A stretch of 64,000 nt of DNA, taken from NCBI RefSeq assembly GCF_019904175.1, contig NZ_CP061913.1, forward strand, positions 10,168,001 to 10,232,000, in the 5' to 3' direction. Within the stretch, counting starts at the first letter, position 1. Each line of letters starts with the position of its first letter. Position numbers and translations under genes: made by a program. The notes below the pieces were generated by a model. The model searched no databases and was not told the origin of the DNA. It saw only the letters and a program-made list of their open reading frames with translations. Below are positions 58,055 to 64,000 of this stretch, piece after piece. This DNA is from Dactylosporangium vinaceum. GTDB lineage: Bacteria; Actinomycetota; Actinomycetes; Mycobacteriales; Micromonosporaceae.

Positions 58055-60106
58055 TTACGCAGCGTCACTCAGCAGACCCCGGCGCTTGAGCAGCGGTTCG
58101 ATCAGCGGGTCACGGCCACGGAACGCGCGGTACACGTCCATCGAGTCGGCGCTGCCGCCCTTGGCGAGCAGGCCGTCGCGGAACGCGTCGCCGCTGTCAC
58201 GCCGCAGGCCGCCACGCTCGGTGAGCCAGTCGACGGTGTCGGCGTCGAGCACCTCGCTCCACAGATACGAGTAGTAACCGGCGCTGTACGCGGCCCCGCT
58301 GAAGATGTGCGCGAAGTAGGGGGTGCGGTACCGCGGCGGCACGAGGGGCGTCGCCACACCGGCCCGCTCCAGCGCGTCGGCCTCGAACGCCATGACGTCG
58401 GTGACCGCCTCGGCCTCCTCGACACTCAGCGTGTGCCAGGCCAGGTCGAGCAGGGTGGCGGCGAGGTACTCGACAGTCGAGAACCCCTTGTTGAACTGCT
58501 CCGCCGCGTGCAGGCGATCGATTACCTCCTGTGGCAGACGGTCACCGGTGATGTGGTGGTGCGCGTAGTGCTCCAGCACCTCGGGCCACAGCATCCACAC
58601 CTCGTTGACCTGCGAGGGGTACTCAACGAAGTCGCGCGGCACACGAGTACCCGCAAACTTTGGATATTGCACTGCCGAGAACAGCGTGTGCAGAGCGTGA
58701 CCGAACTCGTGGAACATGGTCCGGACCTCATCGAGGGTGAGCAATGTCGGCTCGCCCTCCGGGGCCCGGTTGATGTTCAGGTTGTTGCACACGATCGGTG
58801 ACGTGCCGAACAGCCCGGACTGCGCCACGAGTGCGTTGGCCCACGCCCCGCCCCGCTTCGAGGGGCGCGTGAAGAAGTCGCCGATGAAGAGCCCGAGTGG
58901 ACTGCCGTCATGGTCGAAAACCTCGAAGACCCGGGCATCTTGGTGGTACGCGCTGAGGTCGGACCGCTCACTGAAGCGCAGCCCGTAGAGCTGCCCCGCG
59001 GCGTAGAAGACACCGTCGTGCAGGACGCGCTCCAGCTCGAAGTACGGCCGCAGCTCGCTCTCGTCGATCGCGTAACGGTCCCGGCGGAGGCGCTCGGTGC
59101 AGTACGCCCAGTCCCACGGTTGCAGTGTGTAGTCGTCGCCGATCACGGCCTGCAGATCGTCGGCCTCCGCGGCCGCGTTGGCCATCGCCGGAGGTACCAC
59201 CTTCGCCAGCATTTCCTCGACGGCGGCGACGGAGCGCGCCGTGTTGTCGGAGATGTTGTACGCAGCGTGATGCTCGTAGCCCAGCAGGCGGGCCCGCTCG
59301 GCCCGCAGCCGTACGATCCGCAGCACCAGTCCGGTGGTGTCGTTGTCGCCGCCGACGCCACGGCCGACGGACGCGTTGTGCAGCCGTTCGCGCAGGTCCC
59401 GGTCGTGCAGCGCGGCCAGCTGCGGCTGCCCGGTCGGGAGGATCAGGTTGAGCGCGTACTTGCCGTCGAGCCCGCGGTCCCGGCCCGCCACGGCGGCGGC
59501 CGCGATCGCGTCGGACGACAGGCCGTCGAGCGCGGCCTCGTCATCGACGATGACGGCGCGGGCCTTCATCTCGTCGCGGACGAGGTTGCCGAACTCGGTG
59601 GCCAGGCCGGCCAGCTCGGCGTTGACCGCGCGCAGCCGCTCGTGCTGCTCGGCCGTGAGCTCGGCGCCGGCCCGGACGAACTCGGTGCGGTAGCGCTCCA
59701 GCAGCCACGCCTGCTCGCCGTCGAGCCCCAGCTCATCGCGGCGTGCGTACAGATCGTTGATCCGTGAATACAGGCCGGCGTCGAGCATGATCGCGTCGCT
59801 GTGCGCCGACAGCCGCGGCACCACCTCGGCCTCGATCTCCTGGAGCCGGTCCGATGTGTGCGAGCTGGTAAGCGTGAAGAACGCGGCCGATGTGCGCTGC
59901 AGGATGCGCCCCGAGCGCTCCAGGGCCACCAGCGTGTTGTCGAACGTCGGCGCGGCGGGTTCGGCGACGATGGCCGCGACCTCGGCCCGCTGCTCCTCCA
60001 TGCCGCGCTCGAAGGCCGGCAGATAATGCTCGACCTCGATGCGGTCAAAGGGCGGCAGCTGATATGGCAGGTCACTCGGCTCGAAGAACGGGTTGTCCGT
60101 GGTCAC
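58055..60106 (-). CDS. M3 family metallopeptidase (peptidyl-dipeptidase Dcp type)
   Basis: A 683-residue cytoplasmic zinc oligopeptidase. The zinc motif HEFGHALH is near residue 464 and the third ligand Glu lies about 25 residues later. The rest is the helical M3 fold, with the N-terminal PFDRIEVEHYLPAFERGM and the C-terminal FSGAAYSAGYYSYLWSEVLDAD, where Tyr residues stabilise the substrate. It should cut dipeptides from the C-terminus of short peptides. The length is usual for Dcp. The gene is single, with 84 nt before the next. Confidence 0.9.
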   Translation of the reverse strand: MTTDNPFFEPSDLPYQLPPFDRIEVEHYLPAFERGMEEQRAEVAAIVAEPAAPTFDNTLVALERSGRILQRTSAAFFTLTSSHTSDRLQEIEAEVVPRLSAHSDAIMLDAGLYSRINDLYARRDELGLDGEQAWLLERYRTEFVRAGAELTAEQHERLRAVNAELAGLATEFGNLVRDEMKARAVIVDDEAALDGLSSDAIAAAAVAGRDRGLDGKYALNLILPTGQPQLAALHDRDLRERLHNASVGRGVGGDNDTTGLVLRIVRLRAERARLLGYEHHAAYNISDNTARSVAAVEEMLAKVVPPAMANAAAEADDLQAVIGDDYTLQPWDWAYCTERLRRDRYAIDESELRPYFELERVLHDGVFYAAGQLYGLRFSERSDLSAYHQDARVFEVFDHDGSPLGLFIGDFFTRPSKRGGAWANALVAQSGLFGTSPIVCNNLNINRAPEGEPTLLTLDEVRTMFHEFGHALHTLFSAVQYPKFAGTRVPRDFVEYPSQVNEVWMLWPEVLEHYAHHHITGDRLPQEVIDRLHAAEQFNKGFSTVEYLAATLLDLAWHTLSVEEAEAVTDVMAFEADALERAGVATPLVPPRYRTPYFAHIFSGAAYSAGYYSYLWSEVLDADTVDWLTERGGLRRDSGDAFRDGLLAKGGSADSMDVYRAFRGRDPLIEPLLKRRGLLSDAA

Positions 60107-60133
60107 CTACCGACTGTATCGACCCCGGCTGCG

Positions 60134-60763
60134 TTATTCGCACCCCTTACTCAGCCTGCTCACCGCGAGAAGGGTTCCGGGATCGAAGCTGGTTTGCCAG
60201 GTGGCGCCGTCCTTGGTGGTCACCTCGACAGCGGTCTCGCCGGTGAATCGGACACCCGACAAGACCTTGTCGGGTGCCGGCCAGCCATCGTCGATGCTCA
60301 TGAAACAGGCGAGGTTCTCACCGGCCTCGCGGCTGCCGAGCCCGGCCCGGGAACGGACCCGGATCACCTGCTGGTGACCGCCGAACAGCGCGCTGCCGCG
60401 GAACGCGACAAGCTCGTAGCGCCCGCTCGGCGAGACGGCCGCGACCTGGGCCGGGCCGCGGTCCGTATCGACGAAGTCGAGTGAGCCGTACAGCACGCCC
60501 CCGCCCATCACCGCGAGTGCGAGGACGATTGCGCCGCCGGTGAGCCCGATCCGCCCGCGCACGCCCCGCACGACGAGGACCGCGGCGAGGACGAGGCCGG
60601 AGATTGCGACGAGCAGGATACTCACCGCAACCCCGGTGCGTCCCCACGGCATCAGCGCGGTGTAGTGCCACGGGTTACTGGCGGCAACGATCACGAACGC
60701 GACGGCGAGCGCCGCCACCAGGGTCAGCAGTGATGCGGTGATCCAGCGCCCCCGTGCTCTCAT
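60134..60763 (-). CDS. hypothetical membrane protein
   Basis: A 209-residue protein with three predicted membrane helices in the first 110 residues (ITASLLTLVAALAVAFVIVAA, TGVAVSILLVAISGLVLAAVLVV and IGLTGGAIVLALAVMGGGVLYG) and a C-terminal beta-rich extracytoplasmic domain (PAQVAAVSPSGRYELVAFRG, SGVRFTGETAVEVTTKDG). The ATG at 60763 is chosen over a long upstream extension that overlaps the citrate synthase gene. No family is recognised. Confidence 0.65.
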   Translation of the reverse strand: MRARGRWITASLLTLVAALAVAFVIVAASNPWHYTALMPWGRTGVAVSILLVAISGLVLAAVLVVRGVRGRIGLTGGAIVLALAVMGGGVLYGSLDFVDTDRGPAQVAAVSPSGRYELVAFRGSALFGGHQQVIRVRSRAGLGSREAGENLACFMSIDDGWPAPDKVLSGVRFTGETAVEVTTKDGATWQTSFDPGTLLAVSRLSKGCE

Positions 60764-60788
60764 GGATGCCGATCGTAACCGCGCCGAT

Positions 60789-61997
60789 CTATCCCGTCGG
60801 CCCCGTGTAGGCGGCGCGCAGTCGCAATTGCGTGGGTTTCTTGTACTCCTCCATCGCATGCGCCAGCCAGCCGACGGTTCGGGAGATGCCGAAGATCGCC
60901 TCGCCGGCACCCCGGGGCATGCCGGCGAGATGGGTGAACAGTCCGAGCGGAAAGTCGACGTTCATCGGCGGCAGCCCGCGAAGGTGCGCCTCCTCGATCA
61001 TCGCTTCGGCCACGGCGAGTCGACGATGACCGGGTACTGCCATCCTGAGCTTCTGCATCAGGGCATCGGCCCGTGCGTCGCCGTTGCGGTAGACGGCGTG
61101 CCCGAAGCCGCTGATCCGCTCGCCGCGCCGCAGCCGCTCCCCCATGACGTATGCGGTTTCGTCAGGTTTCTTGATTTCCGTCAACATCGATTCGACACCG
61201 AGCGACGCCCCGCCGTGCAGCGCGCCGCTGGTGACCCCGAGGCCGGCCGCGACCACGGCGTAGGGGTCGGCCCGCACTGAGGCGGCGACCCGCGCGGCAA
61301 GCGTGGAGGCGGCCAGTTCGTGGTCGGCCAGCAGCACCATGATGAAGCGCAGCACGTCGGTGAGCCGCTCGTCCGCTTTGGCGCTGGCCAGCTTCCAGAA
61401 CAGCTGGGCGTGCATCGCAAGGCTGTCGATCGTCTTGACCCGGCCGTGGTGGGGCAGCGCCGCGATCATGCCGCTCATCAGCCCGCGGCCGGTCTCGACG
61501 ACGACGGCGGGGTCGAGGTTGAGCCGCACCGGGTCGGCCACGGCGAGGGCGGTGACGATCAGCTGGAGCCGCTCGAGGAGCAGCACTGCCGGCGGCAGGC
61601 CGCTCTGGGCCTCCCGGGCGACCTTGACGGCGTCCGAAACGGGGGCGAAGGCGCGCACGCTCTGCCGGTCATCGGGCTCGACGCCGGTCCACAGCAGGAT
61701 CGCGACCTCTTCCGGGTGCTTGTATTCGGCGAGGTAGATGGCGTCCTGACCGCGGTAGTTGTGCCGGTCCTCGCCGAGCATGGTGACGGCCGACTCGATG
61801 ACGAGCTCGGTGCGGCCGGCCTGCCGGCGGGGGCGCCCGCGGCGGGCCAGCTCCTCGATCTCGGCGCTGCTGAAGATGCTGCGCCCGTCCGGAGCCTTGC
61901 GGCGGGTGAGGATGCCCCGGCTGACGTACGTATAGAGCGTCGCCGCCTTGACCCCCAAACGCTGGGCCGCCTGCTCGGCCTCGATCCAGTTGCTCAC
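60789..61997 (-). CDS. citrate synthase-like protein with N-terminal helix-turn-helix
   Basis: A 402-residue fusion. Residues 1-60 form a MerR/excisionase-type DNA-binding domain (EAEQAAQRLGVKAATLYTYVSRGILTRRKAPDGRSIF). The rest is a citrate synthase fold with the catalytic His in GALHGGAS and in GFGHAVYRNGDAR, and GEAIFGISRTVGW near the end. It may catalyse citrate, methylcitrate or related condensations and bind DNA. GTG at 61997 is chosen with GGGGTCAGGGGCA in front. A palindrome ATGTCGA-N6-TCGACAT lies 15 nt upstream, a likely self-operator, shared with the divergent homocitrate synthase gene. Confidence 0.8.
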   Translation of the reverse strand: MSNWIEAEQAAQRLGVKAATLYTYVSRGILTRRKAPDGRSIFSSAEIEELARRGRPRRQAGRTELVIESAVTMLGEDRHNYRGQDAIYLAEYKHPEEVAILLWTGVEPDDRQSVRAFAPVSDAVKVAREAQSGLPPAVLLLERLQLIVTALAVADPVRLNLDPAVVVETGRGLMSGMIAALPHHGRVKTIDSLAMHAQLFWKLASAKADERLTDVLRFIMVLLADHELAASTLAARVAASVRADPYAVVAAGLGVTSGALHGGASLGVESMLTEIKKPDETAYVMGERLRRGERISGFGHAVYRNGDARADALMQKLRMAVPGHRRLAVAEAMIEEAHLRGLPPMNVDFPLGLFTHLAGMPRGAGEAIFGISRTVGWLAHAMEEYKKPTQLRLRAAYTGPTG

Positions 61998-62011
61998 TGC
62001 CCCTGACCCCC

Positions 62012-62031
62012 ATGTCGATTTTCGTCGACAT
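62012..62031. promoter_or_regulatory. palindrome ATGTCGA-N6-TCGACAT in the citrate/homocitrate synthase promoter
   Basis: Perfect 7-bp arms around TTTTCG in the 69-nt divergent space. Further GTCAAC and CCTGGAT repeats follow to 62080. The DNA-binding domain of the adjacent citrate synthase-like protein is the natural candidate binder. The core GATTTTCGTCGACAT occurs again, unchanged, at 7688-7702. Confidence 0.6.
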
Positions 62032-62066
62032 TGACACAAATCCTGGATTATCGTCAACCTGGATCC

Positions 62067-63311
62067 ATGTCAACGTCAACTGGTGATGACCAGCCGCGTA
62101 TCCACTTCCTCGACGTCACCAACCGCGACGGAGTGCAGACGGCCCGGACCGGGTTGTCGAAGTTCGGCAAGACGATGGTGAACTTCTACCTCGGCCGGCT
62201 CGGCGTGGCTCAGTCCGAGATCGGGTTCCCGTTCCTGTTCCACGAGGTGCCGTACGTACGCGCGCAGACCGCCCTGGAGCGGGCCGGCGCGTTCGGGTCG
62301 CTGCGATTGTCGGGTTGGTGCCGAGCCGTCGTGGCCGACGTGGAGCGATCGGCCGGGCTCGGACTGAGGCACTACAACCTTTCTATCTCGACGTCGGACC
62401 AGATGCTCCAAAACAAGTTCCGCGGCAAGCTGAACCGGGACGCACTGATCCGCGAGATGGTCGCGGCGGTGCGGACCGCCGTCGAAGCCGGCGCCGAGAC
62501 TGTCGGCGTCAACGCGGAGGACGGCTCGCGCACCGACGAGGGGTTCCTGACCGAGTTCGCGCTGGCCGCGCGGGAGGCCGGAGCGGCTCGGCTGCGGTAC
62601 TGCGACACGATCGGCGGCGACACCCCGGGCCGGATCGGCGAGCGGTTCGCGAAGCTGGCCGGGGCCACCGGGATGCCGATCGAGACCCACTGCCACAACG
62701 ATCTCGGCATGGCCGTGGCCAACTCGCTCGCGGGCACATTCGGCGACCTCGCCGCGGGCCAGGACGCCTGGATCAACACGTGCGTCAACGGGATCGGCGA
62801 GCGCTCCGGCAACGCCGACCTGATCTCGTGCATCCTGGCGCTGCGGCACGGATTCGGCGTACCGGACGGGGCCCAGATCGGTGATCAGCTCGACCTGACC
62901 TGGGCCCGCCGGTTCGCGGGCTGGGCCTCGTACGCATTCGGCCAGCCACTGCCGAACAACCAGCCCGGCGTGGGCCCGAACGCCTTCGCGCACGAGTCGG
63001 GCATCCACGCGGACGGCGCGCTCAAGGATCATCGCAACTACGAGCTGTACGACGAGGAGCTGCTCGGGCCGCACCCCTCGGACCGGCACGCGCGGGCGGG
63101 GCGGATCGTGCTCACCGGGGAGTACGGCGGGCTGGCCGGCTTCCGCCACGTCATGGACGACCTCGACATCGAGGTGACGGACGAGGCGAAGACCTTCCAG
63201 CTGGTGCAGTTGTGCAATGCGGCGACGGGGCGGCCGCTCACCGACGACGAGCTGCGGTTGATCGCCGCGTATCCGGACGAGCTTTCGCTGCTGTACCCCG
63301 GCCTGCTTTAG
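62067..63311 (+). CDS. homocitrate synthase-like acyltransferase (NifV/LeuA family)
   Basis: A 414-residue HMGL-like condensing enzyme using acetyl-CoA. FLDVTNRDGVQTARTG is the opening strand with its catalytic Arg-Asp, HYNLSISTSDQM and VGVNAEDGSR are barrel strands, HCHNDLGMAVANS holds metal-binding histidines, and NTCVNGIGERSGN and GPNAFAHESGIHADG complete the pattern. No nif gene is near, so a role in lysine or a secondary metabolite route is possible. The ATG at 62067 lies next to the divergent citrate synthase-like gene; the pair would share 2-oxo acid chemistry. Confidence 0.8.
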   Translation: MSTSTGDDQPRIHFLDVTNRDGVQTARTGLSKFGKTMVNFYLGRLGVAQSEIGFPFLFHEVPYVRAQTALERAGAFGSLRLSGWCRAVVADVERSAGLGLRHYNLSISTSDQMLQNKFRGKLNRDALIREMVAAVRTAVEAGAETVGVNAEDGSRTDEGFLTEFALAAREAGAARLRYCDTIGGDTPGRIGERFAKLAGATGMPIETHCHNDLGMAVANSLAGTFGDLAAGQDAWINTCVNGIGERSGNADLISCILALRHGFGVPDGAQIGDQLDLTWARRFAGWASYAFGQPLPNNQPGVGPNAFAHESGIHADGALKDHRNYELYDEELLGPHPSDRHARAGRIVLTGEYGGLAGFRHVMDDLDIEVTDEAKTFQLVQLCNAATGRPLTDDELRLIAAYPDELSLLYPGLL

Positions 63312-63781
63312 GGTCTGTCGCTCTTCGGCATTCGCCTGTCACTCTTCGCGCTTGCCAGTCGCTATTGGCGCTTGCCAGTCGCTATTGGCGCTTGCCAGTC
63401 GCTATTGGCGTTCGCCGGTAGCCCTTCAGCGTTCGCCGGTCGCGCTTCGGCGCTCGCGTGTAGCACTCGGCTGTCGACTGTCGGCCCCGGGGTTCGTCTG
63501 CCACCTTCAGGCGCTCGCCCATTGCATCCGGCGCTCACCTGTCGCACTCGGCGTTCGACTGCCGGCCTTGGCGCTCGCCTGTGGCAGTTGGCGCTCACCT
63601 GTCGACCTTGGCGTTCGTCTGTCGCTCTTGGCGTCCGGCGTCCGGCGTCCGGCGTCTGCGTCTGCGTTGGCGTCGGCGTCGGCGTTGGCGTGTCGCTCTT
63701 GGCAATGGCGTTCGCCTGTCGCAGTTGGCGTTCGTGCCGTCTGTCACTCTTGGTGCTCGACGTTCGCTGTCCGGCGACCCG
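63312..63781. repeat. gene-free convergent spacer with a degenerate 20-bp array
   Basis: No gene is seen. About 22 degenerate units of roughly 20 bp, of the type CGCTCTTGGCGTTCGCCTGT, fill 63316-63770; three neighbouring units near 63340-63400 are almost identical (CGCTATTGGCGCTTGCCAGT). A short GCGTC/GCGTTG run lies at 63630-63690. It separates the homocitrate synthase-like gene from the last converging small gene. Confidence 0.85.
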
Positions 63782-63976
63782 TCAGAGCATCGCGTGCTCG
63801 ACGATCCAGTCGAGTCGCAGCGTTTCGTTGTCGCTGAACTCGCGGTGCGCCATCTCCGTGAACCGCCGGGTTACCTGCAGCGGCGTGAACCGGTGCACGG
63901 CACACTCCATCCAGACCGGGATGCGGGACGCGGGGTTCGCGAGCACGACGTGTCGGCCGCAGCGATGCGCTGTCAT
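63782..63976 (-). CDS. small hypothetical protein
   Basis: A 64-residue protein, start ATG 63976 near the right end of the window. It has HRCGRHVVLANPASRIPVWMECAVHRF and ends MAHREFSDNETLRLDWIVEHAML. Several His and Cys residues could bind metal, but no family is recognised. A start at 63985 (TTG) is also possible. Codon composition fits a gene. Confidence 0.5.
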   Translation of the reverse strand: MTAHRCGRHVVLANPASRIPVWMECAVHRFTPLQVTRRFTEMAHREFSDNETLRLDWIVEHAML

Positions 63977-64000
63977 GTCGACCAAGCTAGGCGCGGCTAC

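Overview
The window is about 70% G+C, has actinobacterial codon usage and starts many genes with GTG or TTG. It reads as part of the chromosome of a mycelial actinomycete, most likely a zoospore-forming member of the Micromonosporaceae (Actinoplanes or Dactylosporangium type). The support is a SigB/SigF-family sigma factor, an AfsR/SARP-type regulator, LCP and streptogrisin-type proteins, and a complete type IV pilus cluster behind a sigma-28 (FliA/WhiG)-like promoter. No rRNA, tRNA, CRISPR array or insertion sequence was seen.

Layout. 1-7170: stress and signalling block with hemerythrin, nucleotidyltransferase, BON protein, metallophosphoesterase, SigF-like sigma factor, GT4 glycosyltransferase and an ANTAR-GAF-PAS-SpoIIE phosphatase. 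7.7-12 kb: hypothetical protein and a fused TRAP permease with its TAXI receptor. 12.2-15 kb: SnoaL-like protein with a divergent LysR regulator, small protein, secreted cyclophilin. 15-20 kb: an Hsp70 fused through a membrane segment to an LCCL-like domain, and a multi-membrane-span M28 peptidase. 20-23.6 kb: cysteine dioxygenase, rhodanese and Smr genes overlapping by 4 nt, then a DrrAB-type ABC exporter. 23.6-24.8 kb: repeat-rich, gene-free. 24.8-38.9 kb: AfsR-like regulator, S1 protease, DinB-like and AlkZ-like proteins, an HTH/Clp-N pair divergent from a 2-oxoglutarate oxygenase, an LCP enzyme, a MarR regulator divergent from an FMN reductase, an epimerase, and a degenerate M48-like protein.

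39.0-51.8 kb: type IV pilus operon in the order pilB, pilT, pilC, pilA, pilD, pilM, pilN, pilO, an Ig-repeat pilin, a second minor pilin and a PilX-like protein with a ricin-type lectin fold. The set covers ATPases, platform, pilin, prepilin peptidase, the PilMNO assembly complex and minor pilins, with no secretin, as expected for one membrane. After it come a PAP2 phosphatase, a methyltransferase, a lysoplasmalogenase, a sterol desaturase-like oxidase and a FadR-type regulator, a lysozyme-like exoprotein, an M3 peptidase, and a DNA-binding citrate synthase-like protein divergent from a homocitrate synthase-like enzyme.

Two patterns are not explained by the genes. First, short repeats at stop/start junctions carry their own Shine-Dalgarno and start codon, making chains of tiny ORFs joined by ATGA overlaps (pilM-pilN; gntR-desaturase; a related copy opens the metallophosphoesterase gene). 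Second, spacers at gene 3' ends are filled with degenerate minisatellites of 15-20 bp, each location with its own unit, and similar arrays lie inside coding regions. Starts were chosen by ribosome-binding sites and overlaps; all functions are inferred from motifs read by eye.
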